From Ilumatobacteraceae bacterium (GTDB lineage: Bacteria; Actinomycetota; Acidimicrobiia; Acidimicrobiales; Ilumatobacteraceae): 50,843 bases of DNA. The stretch covers positions 1 to 50,843 of the forward strand of contig JABSQH010000032.1 in NCBI GenBank assembly GCA_013213745.1, written 5' to 3'. Both the position numbers and the translations under genes were made by a program. Of the stretch, positions 18,249 to 27,116 are shown one piece after another; position 1 is the stretch's first letter, and each line of letters begins with the position of its first letter. Under the pieces are notes generated by a model. That model worked only from the letters and a program-made list of their open reading frames with translations, was not told the origin of the DNA and did not search any database.

Positions 18249-19650
18249 GAACCGCCACTCCAGATGTTCCGTGGATCGCATGACGCTCGACACCGTCGAT
18301 CGGGCGCCCGTGTTCAACGTAGTGATCGAACTCGTGGCGGAATCGTTCGACGGCTGACACGATCGGGCTGACCGCCGACGGCCCCAACGGGCAGATCGTG
18401 GTCTGCTTCGGCGGCCACGCCAGACCAGGGCTGATCGATTCGCAGACGTCGACGAGCGTCGCCAGATCCTCGGGGCGTCCGTTGCCATCGAGCATCCGCT
18501 TGAGGATGCGCTCAAGCCATGTCGTTCCCTCGCGGCACGGGGTGCACTTGCCACACGACTCGCGAGCGAAGAATCGTACGACCCGCCAACAGGCGGCGAC
18601 CATGTCGGTGGTGTCGTCCATGACGACGATCGCACCCGAGCCGAGCATCGAGCCGGCCTGGTCGACGGTGGCCTTGTCGAGCGGTAAGTCGAGGTGCTCG
18701 GGGAAGAACCAGATCGCCGAAGCACCGCCCGGGATGAACGCCTTGACCGACCGCCCGTTGCGCACACCGCCGCAGTACTCGGGGGCCTCGACCAGGTCGC
18801 GAAACGTGGTGGTGCCGTTCGGCACCTCGAACACGCCTGGTGCGTTGACATGGCCGGACACGGCGAACATCCGCATTCCGGTCGACGTCGGCGACGCCAG
18901 GTCGTAGAAGTCCTGACCGCTGTGGTTGATGATCCAGGGCAAGTTCGACAGTGTCTCGACGTTGTTCACGATCGTCGGCTGCAGGTACAAACCCTTGGCC
19001 GCAGGAAAGAACGGAGGCTTCAAGCGCGGCATGCCCCGCTCGCCCTCGAGGCTCTCGATGAGCGCCGTCTCCTCGCCGACGATGTAGGCGCCAGCTCCCC
19101 AGCTGAGATGGATGTCGACGGAGAAATCGGTACCGAGGATGTTCGTTCCGACGAGGTTGTTGGCGTACGCATCGTTGAGCGCCTGCGCGATGCGTTCCTG
19201 GGCCAGCGCCATCTCGCCACGGACGTACAAGAACGCCTGCGCCGCGCCAACCGCGTAGCTCGCCAGCACGACACCCTCGATCAGCTGATGCGGATCGAGT
19301 TCCATCAACATGCGGTCTTTGTAGGTCCCCGGTTCGGACTCGTCGCCGTTGACCACGATGTAACGCGGGAACACGCCGTCGGGCAGAAAACCCCACTTGA
19401 CGCCCGCCGGGAACCCGGCGCCGCCGCGACCCTGAATCTCGGAGGTCTTCACCTGATCGTGTACTGCGTCGGGCGTCATCGCAGTGAGCGCACGTCGCAG
19501 CGCTTCGTAACCACCCGAGCGGACGTATCCGTCGTAGGTGTAGCCGTCGGCTTGGTCAAAGCGCGTGGTGATCAGCTTGGGTCCGGTGGGGACGCCGCTC
19601 ACTGCGCCCCCGTCGCTCCCGTTGGCGGCACCTGGATCGTCAGCGGGCAT
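18241..19650 (-). CDS. nuoF: NADH-quinone oxidoreductase subunit F (NADH/FMN-binding)
   Basis: The 469-residue subunit is where NADH is oxidised. GRGGAGFPAGVKWGF is the glycine-rich NADH/FMN loop and NGDESEPGTYKDR the FMN-binding segment. ESCGKCTPCREG (about residues 360-370) with a later Cys (TICPLG) ligates cluster N3. ATG 19650 overlaps the 3' end of nuoE by 11 bases and gives a short polar leader before the conserved start of the fold. The upstream part of the longer open frame is a nuoE shadow. It forms the electron-input module with NuoE and NuoG. Confidence 0.95.
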   Translation of the reverse strand: MPADDPGAANGSDGGAVSGVPTGPKLITTRFDQADGYTYDGYVRSGGYEALRRALTAMTPDAVHDQVKTSEIQGRGGAGFPAGVKWGFLPDGVFPRYIVVNGDESEPGTYKDRMLMELDPHQLIEGVVLASYAVGAAQAFLYVRGEMALAQERIAQALNDAYANNLVGTNILGTDFSVDIHLSWGAGAYIVGEETALIESLEGERGMPRLKPPFFPAAKGLYLQPTIVNNVETLSNLPWIINHSGQDFYDLASPTSTGMRMFAVSGHVNAPGVFEVPNGTTTFRDLVEAPEYCGGVRNGRSVKAFIPGGASAIWFFPEHLDLPLDKATVDQAGSMLGSGAIVVMDDTTDMVAACWRVVRFFARESCGKCTPCREGTTWLERILKRMLDGNGRPEDLATLVDVCESISPGLAWPPKQTTICPLGPSAVSPIVSAVERFRHEFDHYVEHGRPIDGVERHAIHGTSGVAVHV

Positions 19651-20227
19651 CAACGGCCTCCTGTGCGCGACGGCCGGTATCGGCCCAGTTGTCGGGGGTG
19701 GTCTGGCGGACCCGAGCGAGCGTGCCGTGGGGCGGGATCTCGTCGTCGAGCGCACCGTTGCGGAGGTCATCGACGAGCGCGTCGAAGTCCTCGTTGGTCA
19801 CGCGGTATCGGTATCGATAGTTGACCTGCAGTGCGGGTGCTTCCGTGCACGCCGCAATGCACTCGACGTCTTCGATGGTGAACATGCCGTCCGTCGTCGT
19901 TGAGCCGCTCTTGATGCCGAGGCGCTCCTCGGCATGTTCGAGCAGTTCCCAGGCGCCGAGCAACTGACACGAAATGTTGGTGCACACGTTGATGCAGTAC
20001 TTGCCGACCGGCTCGAACTTGAACATCTCGTAGAAACTCGCGGTGCCGTACACCTCTGCCGGGGTGATGCCGATGAGTTCGGCGATGTGCTCCATTGCGT
20101 CCGTGGAGACGTACCCATCTTGCTCCTGGGCGAGATGCAGCACAGGGATCAAGGCCGACTTGGGACGCGGACAGCGAGCGATGATGTCGTTGGCGACGAT
20201 CACGTGGTGATCCGACAGTCGGCTCAC
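19640..20227 (-). CDS. nuoE: NADH-quinone oxidoreductase subunit E ([2Fe-2S])
   Basis: The 195-residue thioredoxin-like subunit binds cluster N1a through CTNISC (C-x4-C) and CIAAC (C-x3-C). The N-terminal helical bundle (SALIPVLHLAQEQDGYVS, then AEVYGTASFYEMF) is typical. GTG 20227 is supported by a strong GGGAGG ribosome-binding site a few bases upstream. It is preceded by a 94-base gap after nuoD, the only sizeable break inside the nuo operon. The last 30 residues form a charged tail beyond the family core. Confidence 0.93.
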   Translation of the reverse strand: MSRLSDHHVIVANDIIARCPRPKSALIPVLHLAQEQDGYVSTDAMEHIAELIGITPAEVYGTASFYEMFKFEPVGKYCINVCTNISCQLLGAWELLEHAEERLGIKSGSTTTDGMFTIEDVECIAACTEAPALQVNYRYRYRVTNEDFDALVDDLRNGALDDEIPPHGTLARVRQTTPDNWADTGRRAQEAVDAR

Positions 20228-20284
20228 GTGGTTCCTCCCGCTGGGATTCGTGAAGTCATGTCTCGGGAATCATTTCACAAGCGC

Positions 20285-20302
20285 GGCTGCGCGCGTGCAG
20301 CC
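20285..20302 (-). other. Intercistronic hairpin between nuoD and nuoE
   Basis: GGCTGC-GCGCGT-GCAGCC is a perfect 6-bp stem with a 6-base loop in the nuoD-nuoE gap (20228-20321). No T-run follows in the direction of transcription, so full termination is unlikely. It could stabilise the upstream message, modulate read-through, or be incidental in GC-rich DNA. Confidence 0.4.
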
Positions 20303-20321
20303 ATAGGCGGTCTCTGAACGG

Positions 20322-21764
20322 TCAGCGGTCGACGCCGCCAAGGACGGGATCGACAGACGAAATCACGGCAACGGCGTCGGCGACCAGCCCACCGCGCATC
20401 ATGTGCGGCAGACACTGGATATTGGTGAAGCTCGGGTCACGCATATGCATGCGGTACGGAGTGGCCGATCCGTCGCTGGCGATGTAGCAGCCTGTCTCGC
20501 CGCGCGGGCCTTCGATGCCGACGTATGCCTCTCCTTCGGGCACCTTGAACCCCTCGGTGAAGATTTTGAAGTGGTGGATCAACGCCTCCATCGACTCGTC
20601 GATCCGCGCCCGTGGCGGCGGGGTCACCTTCTTGTCCTGGATGCGGTAATCGCCAGCGGGCATCCGTTCGAGGATCTGCGCCACGAGCCGCATCGACTCT
20701 CGGATTTCTGCCAGCCGGATGGCGTAGCGGTCGAAGCAGTCGCCGTACCCGCCGACGACGATGTCGAAGTCGAGTTCGTCGTAGCGCAGGTAGGGCAGGT
20801 CGCGACGGAGATCCCACTCGACGCCGGTCGACCGCAGGATCGGGCCGGTGGCTCCGAGCGCCAACGCCTCACTGGGCGTGATCACTCCGACACCCTGGAG
20901 CCGCTCCCGCCAGATCGGCTGACCGGTCATCAACGTGTCGTACTCGTCGAGACGCCCAGGCAGGAGATCGAGGATGTGCAGTACACCATCGCGCCAACCT
21001 GGTGGCAGGTCGGCGGCGAGCCCGCCCGGCCGGATGTAGTTGTGGTTCATCCGCAGGCCGGTGACCTCTTGGAAGAAGCGCAACACCTCTTCGCGCTCGC
21101 GCCAGCCGTAGATCATCATCGACACAGCGCCGAGGTCCATGCCGTTGGTCGCCATGAACAACAGGTGACTGCTCATCCGATTGAGTTCCGCGAGCAACAT
21201 GCGGATCCACACGGCGCGCTCGGGGATCTCGCCGTCGATGCCCAGGAGTCGCTCGGTGGCCATCGAGAACGCCAACTCGTTGGTGAGCGGACTGAGGTAG
21301 TCCATGCGGGTGACATTGGTGCCGCCCTGCAGATACGTCAGCTGCTCCGCGGTCTTCTCCATCCCGGTGTGCAGATACCCGATGATCGGCTTGCACCGCA
21401 GGACCTTCTCGCCTTGCAACTCGAGCATCAACCGCAACACACCGTGCGTCGAAGGGTGCTGGGGACCCATGTTGATGATCATCGTCTGGTCTTCGTCGGG
21501 GTCGTCGGGCAGGTCTCCGAGTGCTGCGGCCTCCGCTTCGGACATCCGCAGCACCGCGCCGACCTCGCGCAACAGGTCGTTGGCGGTCAGTTCGCTGCGC
21601 AGCTTGAGCTGCTGATCGCCTTCATCGGTCTGCGGAATGAACTGCCGGTAGGCGTCGGGGTGCGCCTGGTTGTAGGCGTCCTCGGCCTTGTGGTCCTTGC
21701 CGACGAGCGGCGCGTCATCGGCACTTGCGACCTCATCGACAGCAGGGTCGTCGACGGTGCTCAT
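20322..21764 (-). CDS. nuoD: NADH-quinone oxidoreductase subunit D
   Basis: The 480-residue 49-kDa subunit carries MGPQHPSTHGVLRLMLELQG and PIIGYLHTGMEKTAE, the quinone-site loop and former NiFe-hydrogenase-like core, and ends with the conserved RDPSFTNIQCLPHMMRGGLVADAV. An N-terminal extension of about 90 residues, acidic and helical, precedes the core. ATG 21764 shares its A with the nuoC stop; the long open frame to 22118 is a shadow. Together with NuoB it forms the quinone-reduction site. Confidence 0.95.
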   Translation of the reverse strand: MSTVDDPAVDEVASADDAPLVGKDHKAEDAYNQAHPDAYRQFIPQTDEGDQQLKLRSELTANDLLREVGAVLRMSEAEAAALGDLPDDPDEDQTMIINMGPQHPSTHGVLRLMLELQGEKVLRCKPIIGYLHTGMEKTAEQLTYLQGGTNVTRMDYLSPLTNELAFSMATERLLGIDGEIPERAVWIRMLLAELNRMSSHLLFMATNGMDLGAVSMMIYGWREREEVLRFFQEVTGLRMNHNYIRPGGLAADLPPGWRDGVLHILDLLPGRLDEYDTLMTGQPIWRERLQGVGVITPSEALALGATGPILRSTGVEWDLRRDLPYLRYDELDFDIVVGGYGDCFDRYAIRLAEIRESMRLVAQILERMPAGDYRIQDKKVTPPPRARIDESMEALIHHFKIFTEGFKVPEGEAYVGIEGPRGETGCYIASDGSATPYRMHMRDPSFTNIQCLPHMMRGGLVADAVAVISSVDPVLGGVDR

Positions 21765-22291
21765 CAGGCGTTGGCCTCCTTGAACTGCACGGGGATGTGG
21801 CCGATGTCGTAGTCCTTGCGCAGCGGATGTCCGACCCAATCCTCGGGCATCAAGATGCGCGTCAGGTCGGGATGCCCGTCGAACACGATGCCGAACATGT
21901 CGTACACCTCGCGCTCGTGGGCCTCGGTGCCAGGATGCAGGTCGAACAGCGATGGGATGTTCGCTTCGTCGTCGGAGATCTGGACGCGCAGCCGAGTGCG
22001 CCGGCGGTTCTCCAAGTCGATCAGATTGACGACTACCTCGAAGCGCTCGGCCTCGATGCCGGCCGGGAGCGGGCGCTGCGGGTGTTCGAGGTAGTCGACA
22101 GCCGTCACATCGACGCACAACGAGTAGCCGTCGTCGAGCAACGCCTTGGCGACTTCGACGTATCGGTCACGCGGGACATGCACGATCTCCTGCCCGCGAT
22201 CAACCACTGCCGGACAGTCGTGCACACGGGCCACCTCGTCGACGACCTCAGGCTCGTGGAGCGACTCGGGCTCGCTGCCGATGTCGCTCAT
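21764..22291 (-). CDS. nuoC: NADH-quinone oxidoreductase subunit C
   Basis: The 175-residue 30-kDa subunit ends with the signature DLHPGTEAHEREVYDMFGIVF then GHPDLTRILMPEDW and HPLRKDY, diagnostic for NuoC. It is separate from NuoD, as usual in actinobacteria, not fused. ATG 22291 gives an acidic N-terminal segment before the alpha/beta core (YVEVAKALLDDGYSL). It lies ten bases after nuoB and overlaps nuoD by one base. Confidence 0.94.
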   Translation of the reverse strand: MSDIGSEPESLHEPEVVDEVARVHDCPAVVDRGQEIVHVPRDRYVEVAKALLDDGYSLCVDVTAVDYLEHPQRPLPAGIEAERFEVVVNLIDLENRRRTRLRVQISDDEANIPSLFDLHPGTEAHEREVYDMFGIVFDGHPDLTRILMPEDWVGHPLRKDYDIGHIPVQFKEANA

Positions 22292-22301
22292 CGGCGATCA
22301 C

Positions 22302-22907
22302 TCATGACGTGCTCTCGGGCGTGCGCGTGGCGCTCAGCAGAACGGGCGCCGCAGTCGGTTCGATGAGCTCGACGTGAATTCCGGCGCCACCGTCGGCACT
22401 GTCGGCGCGGCGCTTCATCAGCTCGTTGTTCTCGATCAGATCGTGCAGGGTCTCGATCGCATGAATCAACGTTTCCGGCGTCGGCGGGCAGCCGGGGGCG
22501 TACACATCGACGGGGACGATCTGATCGACGCCCTGGACGATCGCATAGTTGTTGAACATGCCGCCCGAGCTGGCGCACACGCCCATCGAGATGACCCACT
22601 TGGGCTCGGCCATCTGGTCGTACACCTGGCGAAGGACCGGAGCCATCTTCTGACTGACGCGCCCGGCGACGATCATGATGTCGGCCTGCCGAGGCGACGC
22701 TCGGAAGACCTCCATCCCGAAACGCGAGATGTCGTAATGCGCGCCTCCGGTGGCCATCATCTCGATCGCGCAGCACGCCAGGCCGAACGACGCCGGCCAC
22801 GAGGAGCGCGAGCGGGCCCAGTTGACCAGGTCTTCGAGACGCCCGGTGATGACGTTGTGGGTCAGCCCGCCGATGCCGTCGTCGCGGACGTCGTTGATAA
22901 TGCCCAT
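22302..22907 (-). CDS. nuoB: NADH-quinone oxidoreductase subunit B ([4Fe-4S] N2)
   Basis: The 201-residue subunit ligates the terminal cluster N2 through the tandem Cys in [10 protein letters not shown] (C45-C46), the Cys of [10 protein letters not shown] and that of [31 protein letters not shown] is also characteristic. N2 hands electrons to the quinone at the NuoB-NuoD interface. ATG 22907 directly precedes the canonical MGIINDV-like start and abuts the nuoA TAA. The C-terminal 40 residues are variable and polar. Confidence 0.95.
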   Translation of the reverse strand: MGIINDVRDDGIGGLTHNVITGRLEDLVNWARSRSSWPASFGLACCAIEMMATGGAHYDISRFGMEVFRASPRQADIMIVAGRVSQKMAPVLRQVYDQMAEPKWVISMGVCASSGGMFNNYAIVQGVDQIVPVDVYAPGCPPTPETLIHAIETLHDLIENNELMKRRADSADGGAGIHVELIEPTAAPVLLSATRTPESTS

Positions 22908-23390
22908 TTACGCCGCACTCGGGGACGAGGATTCGGGTTCGCGGCCTTCGGTACCGACGCGGCGCACGGTCGACGCCAAGGTGCGCTCGGGCGTCACCAT
23001 CGCAGCATCGGTGGCGAGCTGGCGGTACCGCTGCATCGGGCCCCAGTCGAGACCGCCGCGAGCGACCTCGTAGACGAAGGTGGCGAAGAAGATCACCGAG
23101 AAGAACAAGATCGCCCAGAACCCATAGAAGCCGAGCGTGGAGTGATTCACGGCGTACGGGTACAAGAAGATGATCTCGATGTCGAACATGATGAACAACA
23201 TGGCGACGACGTAGAAACTCACCGGGAACCGCTCGGGCGGCTCACGACTCGGGACGATGCCGCACTCGTACGGCGCCTCCTTGGCCGATGAAGGCCGACG
23301 CGGGGCGAGCAGACGCGACGCGAAGAAGCTGAGGATGCCAAACACCACCGCCAGGGCCAGCAGAACGACGAGCGGGAGGTATTGCGACAT
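22908..23390 (-). CDS. nuoA: NADH-quinone oxidoreductase subunit A
   Basis: The 160-residue membrane subunit has three helices; KEAPYECGIVP contains the conserved loop Cys that lies near the quinone cavity, and FPVSFYVVAMLFIMFDIEII is the classical second helix with its Asp/Glu pair. The C-terminal 35 residues (after GGLDW) are an extension beyond the usual 120-residue core. It is the first nuo gene, separated from the preceding unknown membrane-protein gene by no bases, so the nuo operon probably continues directly from the bc-complex genes. Confidence 0.95.
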   Translation of the reverse strand: MSQYLPLVVLLALAVVFGILSFFASRLLAPRRPSSAKEAPYECGIVPSREPPERFPVSFYVVAMLFIMFDIEIIFLYPYAVNHSTLGFYGFWAILFFSVIFFATFVYEVARGGLDWGPMQRYRQLATDAAMVTPERTLASTVRRVGTEGREPESSSPSAA

Positions 23391-24284
23391 CTAGGTGGAT
23401 GCTCCCACCGGTTCGCGCGCCTCGTCGGCTGAGGTCGTCGCCTCGACCGGCGTTGGCTCGGTGGTTTCGATCGGCATCGCAAGGTTCTCCCGGAGGATGC
23501 GGTCCCGGCGATGCAAAAGGTAACACAGGGCCAAGAAGATGGCTCCGCCACCGATGGTCAGCACGGTCGCCGGCTGCCGAACGGCGCCGAGGTCACGGAT
23601 CATGTACACGTACACCCGCTGGCGGCTCTCGTCGATCACCGGCGTGGCCGGGGCACGGCCCGGTTCGGTTCGCGTCGGCTCGACGGTCGATGCCTCGGCG
23701 ACGACGTAGTGCGGCGTATGGAAGAACGCCAGGAAGTCGAGCGAGTCGTTGATCTTGGGCCAGCGCTCCCCGCCGGTGTCGAACACCTCGGTGATCTGAT
23801 ACTGACCTGCTGCGAAGGCACCCTCTTCTTCGAGGTACACACTGGCTGCAGCCTGCGCCTGACCGAAACCGGGCGATGCCGGGTCGAGCGTGACCCAGCC
23901 CTCCTCGATGAATTGTTCGTTGACGATCAGGGCGTTTTCCGTCGCCGTGGCATCTTCGGGGATCGCAGGCAGACCACTGAGGGCACCGCCTGCCACCAGC
24001 GCCTGACTGTCTTGCAACACGGTGGCGCCGGGAACGGGCTCCCACGACGGATCGGGTCCGCGAAGGCCGATGCCGTAGATCCACCACACCGAACCCATCA
24101 GCGCCATCCATCCAGCAAGCGCGGTCAGCGCAACGAGGAAGCCGAGTCGGGCGCCAATATTGGTGCCGAGCAGCAGGTAGACGCTCCCGCACAGCACGAC
24201 GAACCCGATGATCACGGTGAGGATGCCGCGGATTTCGGGCTCCCACCCGATCGCAACAAGCGACATTCCGAACGACATGCTCAC
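23391..24284 (-). CDS. Membrane protein of unknown function between the bc-complex and nuo genes
   Basis: This 297-residue protein has two hydrophobic helices near the N-terminus (about 20-40 and 46-72), a polar domain of roughly 160 residues that topology would place outside the membrane, a third helix (about 240-260, TVLTIGGGAIFLALCYLL) and an acidic Thr/Glu/Ala-rich tail. I see no haem, flavin or metal motif and do not recognise a family. The GTG start at 24284 overlaps the stop of the two-haem cytochrome gene as GTGA, and its stop abuts nuoA, so it is translationally locked into the respiratory operon. An assembly or accessory subunit for one of the two complexes is a reasonable guess, but only a guess. 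Confidence 0.75.
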   Translation of the reverse strand: MSMSFGMSLVAIGWEPEIRGILTVIIGFVVLCGSVYLLLGTNIGARLGFLVALTALAGWMALMGSVWWIYGIGLRGPDPSWEPVPGATVLQDSQALVAGGALSGLPAIPEDATATENALIVNEQFIEEGWVTLDPASPGFGQAQAAASVYLEEEGAFAAGQYQITEVFDTGGERWPKINDSLDFLAFFHTPHYVVAEASTVEPTRTEPGRAPATPVIDESRQRVYVYMIRDLGAVRQPATVLTIGGGAIFLALCYLLHRRDRILRENLAMPIETTEPTPVEATTSADEAREPVGAST

Positions 24285-25351
24285 AAACTCCGGACGTAGT
24301 CGACGACGGCTTCGATCTGCTCGTCGGTGAGCAGCGATCCAAAGCCTGGCATACGGCCGCTGCCTTGACCGTTTCGGCCATACAGCACACCGTACTCCGA
24401 GCCGTTCTTGATGAACTGGATCATGTCGTCGCGACTGGCGAAGTGCGAGTTGGCAGAGCCGCCGGTGAGGTTCCAGCCGTATGCCCCCTGGCCGGCAACG
24501 CCCGGCTGGTCGTAGCTCCAGCCGAGGGTGTGGCAGCGGGCGCAGCTGTAGGCACCCGACGACAGTTCAAGGTTGTACAGCGCTTCGCCGTACGACTCCG
24601 CCTCGCCGTCTTCGACGGCACGCAGTGCGGCTGCGTCGATGTCGGCTTGGAGTTCCGCCGGAAGCGTGCCGGTGCCACACGACAGCGGATCCTCGCCTTC
24701 GATGCAGTTCTCACGCGGAATCTGAATGCTCCACATGTAGGCCAGCAGCGTGTCGATCTGTTGGGTGTTCATCGGACCGCCACCGACAAGGCCCCACGGC
24801 GACATCGGCGAGAACGGTCGGCCGTAGTTGAGGATGAAGCGAACTTCGTCTTCGTCGAACTTGTAATAAATCGTGTTCAGCGCCGGCGCTTTCCAGTTGA
24901 CCGCCTGGATCTCACCGTTCTGCGGATCGGTCACGGTGAACGGCGCTTCGCCGCCCACGGCCGCCATACCGCCATGACATCCGGCGCAGTTGAATCCGCC
25001 GTCGGCGGTCGAGGCAAACAGGCCCGCGCCCCAGCCGATGAACGTGTCGTCCCACTGCTCCTCGGCGCCGGCTTGGCGTGTCGGCTCGAACACCCAGTAC
25101 AGCGGAAGCGCAACGACGATGATGCCGAGTAGCAGCACGCCGACCAGCTGGTATCGCTGCAGGCGCGGGCCCTCGAGGGTCTCGTCGTCGAAGTACTCCT
25201 TGCGATTCGCCGCCAACTCGAGCTCGGCACCGACCTCGCGTCGTCCGGCGACGACATTGAAGATCGCGTAGACGATCCAGCCGAGCGAGATGATGACGAG
25301 GCCGATGATGGCGATCGTCGTGGTCGCCAGCGCAACCGTGGCCGTTGCCAT
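24281..25351 (-). CDS. Two-haem, membrane-anchored cytochrome c of the bc complex
   Basis: The 356-residue protein has two N-terminal membrane helices (about 12-35 and 68-86) and then two class I cytochrome c domains, with haem-binding motifs CAGCH (122-126) and CARCH (270-274). The probable distal Met ligands lie in SPMSPWG (around 183) and GRMPGFG (near 335-340). Two-haem c subunits are known in actinobacterial QcrC, which replaces cytochrome c1, but QcrC normally has one C-terminal anchor; here the anchors are N-terminal. ATG 25351 shares a base with the Rieske stop (TGATG). It should take electrons from the Rieske centre and pass them to a terminal oxidase that is not in this window. Confidence 0.85.
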   Translation of the reverse strand: MATATVALATTTIAIIGLVIISLGWIVYAIFNVVAGRREVGAELELAANRKEYFDDETLEGPRLQRYQLVGVLLLGIIVVALPLYWVFEPTRQAGAEEQWDDTFIGWGAGLFASTADGGFNCAGCHGGMAAVGGEAPFTVTDPQNGEIQAVNWKAPALNTIYYKFDEDEVRFILNYGRPFSPMSPWGLVGGGPMNTQQIDTLLAYMWSIQIPRENCIEGEDPLSCGTGTLPAELQADIDAAALRAVEDGEAESYGEALYNLELSSGAYSCARCHTLGWSYDQPGVAGQGAYGWNLTGGSANSHFASRDDMIQFIKNGSEYGVLYGRNGQGSGRMPGFGSLLTDEQIEAVVDYVRSL

Positions 25352-26229
25352 CAGTGGCTGCCCTCGCTGGTGCAGTGTGGACCCTCGGCCTCTTGGCCGG
25401 TGGTGTTGGTGCCGATCGCCGGACCGGGCACGAGCGTGCCCGTATCGATCAGCACTTCTTGCGACGCCGAGATCGTGGCGGGATACCGGTCCATGCCGCG
25501 CGGTGCCGGGCCGGCCTTGTGCTCACCGGCACGGTTGTACTGCGAGCCGTGGCACTGACATTCGAACCACTGGCTCGTCGCACACTCGGGCACACGACAC
25601 CCGAGGTGCGGACACGTTTGGCTGAGCACGGTGATGCCCTCGCGCATCGACACCAGGATGTTCTCGGGGTACACGCCCTCGGCCAGCGGCAGCGATGCTT
25701 CGGGATACGCCGTGATCCACGAACGCGCTTCGGGCACGTACAAGAACCCTCCGCCGAGATCGATGCCGTCGCGGACCGCGCCGAGCCGTCCTGCATTGAC
25801 GGTGCCACCGAAGCCGCCGGTTCCGCTCGGCCACAGGAACGCCACGAACGCTGCGGCCGCGAACGCGCCGATCCCGGCGCTCATCAGCGTAACGGTCGCC
25901 CGGTTGAAGAACTGCCGGCGGGACACGCCAACGACCTCTGGATCCGGCGGTGTCCACGCAACGATGTCGGCGTCATCGGCCTTGACGATGTCGGTGCTCG
26001 GGCCTTTCCGGGCGGCGACGCCGGCCGCTTCGGCCACCGCTGCCGACTCGACGAGTTCGGATGCCTCTTCGTCTTGCGCAGCGCGCTGGGCGCGGTCGCG
26101 CTCGAGGGTCTCGGCGGACAGCGCGCCGGCACCGCGGACGTCGCTACGGCGAGCCAGCGTGAGGAACGCCAGGCCGCCCAGGACGACGACCACAGCGATG
26201 GCGATGGCGATGATTGCGGCAGTGCTCAT
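25351..26229 (-). CDS. Rieske [2Fe-2S] protein of the cytochrome bc complex
   Basis: This 292-residue protein has an N-terminal helix (5-26), a charged linker, a second segment starting SRRQFFNRATVTLM (a twin-arginine-like motif before a hydrophobic helix, about 102-132) and a Rieske fold with cluster ligands in CPHLGC (206-211) and CQCHGS (224-229). The usual boxes are CTHLGC and CPCHGS; both Cys/His pairs are kept, but the second residue of each box is changed, which may shift the midpoint potential. It accepts the high-potential electron from quinol oxidised at the cytochrome b Qo site. Counterpart of QcrA/PetC. The gene lies 24 bases after the subunit-IV-like gene. Confidence 0.9.
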   Translation of the reverse strand: MSTAAIIAIAIAVVVVLGGLAFLTLARRSDVRGAGALSAETLERDRAQRAAQDEEASELVESAAVAEAAGVAARKGPSTDIVKADDADIVAWTPPDPEVVGVSRRQFFNRATVTLMSAGIGAFAAAAFVAFLWPSGTGGFGGTVNAGRLGAVRDGIDLGGGFLYVPEARSWITAYPEASLPLAEGVYPENILVSMREGITVLSQTCPHLGCRVPECATSQWFECQCHGSQYNRAGEHKAGPAPRGMDRYPATISASQEVLIDTGTLVPGPAIGTNTTGQEAEGPHCTSEGSH

Positions 26230-26253
26230 GTCGGGGGTCTCCTTTGCCGTCGA

Positions 26254-27048
26254 TCAGAGTTCGAAGAACAGGCCATCCCGCCAGGGCAGGATGAAGTTGA
26301 ATCCCGGCCCTCGGAAGAACGAGCCGATCATCACGAGTACGGCCCAGAACATCAGATGGACGGTCATTAAACCGGTGGCGAACTTGCGGTCCTCCGGCTT
26401 GTTGGATGGATTGCGATCGATATACGGAGCCAGCACGAGGGCGATGAGGCCCATGCCTGGCAGCGTCACGCCGGCGACCATCGGGTGGAACATCGTGAGC
26501 AGTTCCTGCAGACCGAGGAAGTACCACGGCGCTTTCGACGGGTTGGGCGTCTGGTTCGTGTTGGCCAACTGGAGCAGCGGTGCGTTAACCCAGATGGAGA
26601 AGAGGAACGTGAATGCCGTGCAGGCCAACGCCGCCACGAATTCGCCGACGAGGAGATGCGGCCAGGTGTGCACCTTGTCGACGGGCGTCGCCTTGACGTC
26701 TTGAATCGACCCGGACTTGACCACGGTCAACAGGCGCTGCGTGTGACCGCCGGGTCCCCCACCGACCGGAACGCCACCACCGGCAGGCGCGGCAGCCACC
26801 ACGGCGCCGACCTTCTCGGCGACGGCGACTGCGCCACCGCTCTCGGTGACGTCATCGCCGCCGGACTTGGCGGCCTTGGCTGCTTTGCTGCGTTGCAACA
26901 GGTGCTCGGGGATGCGCGAGTCGGCGGGCGTCGACGATGCGGCGCTATCACTGTCGGCTGCGGCTTCGCCTCCGTCGCCACCTGCGGGCGCGGCCTTCTC
27001 GCGAGCGGCCTGCGCTCGCTTCAACAGATGCTCGGGAATTTCCGTCAT
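26254..27048 (-). CDS. Cytochrome b C-terminal subunit (subunit IV/PetD-like) with repeated IPEHLL motif
   Basis: The membrane part (about residues 125-264) corresponds to the C-terminal half of cytochrome b: three helices with NPSKAPWYFLGLQELL, the position of the Qo-site PEWY motif, and GMGLIALVLAPYIDRNPSNK. The Glu of PEWY is replaced (APWY here), as reported for some menaquinol-using complexes. The first 105 residues are an unusual soluble, low-complexity extension (Ala/Gly/Ser/Asp) carrying EIPEHLLKR at 3-11 and RIPEHLLQR at 45-53. The same peptide opens the cytochrome c gene at 29206. ATG 27048 has a good AAGGA ribosome-binding site. Haem-binding histidines are on the partner protein encoded just upstream. 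Confidence 0.87.
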   Translation of the reverse strand: MTEIPEHLLKRAQAAREKAAPAGGDGGEAAADSDSAASSTPADSRIPEHLLQRSKAAKAAKSGGDDVTESGGAVAVAEKVGAVVAAAPAGGGVPVGGGPGGHTQRLLTVVKSGSIQDVKATPVDKVHTWPHLLVGEFVAALACTAFTFLFSIWVNAPLLQLANTNQTPNPSKAPWYFLGLQELLTMFHPMVAGVTLPGMGLIALVLAPYIDRNPSNKPEDRKFATGLMTVHLMFWAVLVMIGSFFRGPGFNFILPWRDGLFFEL

Positions 27049-27116
27049 CTCGTTCGTCCTTGCTCGCTACTCATTTTCTACGTTGCTCAACACCGTTGTG
27101 GATCATCAGGCACGAC

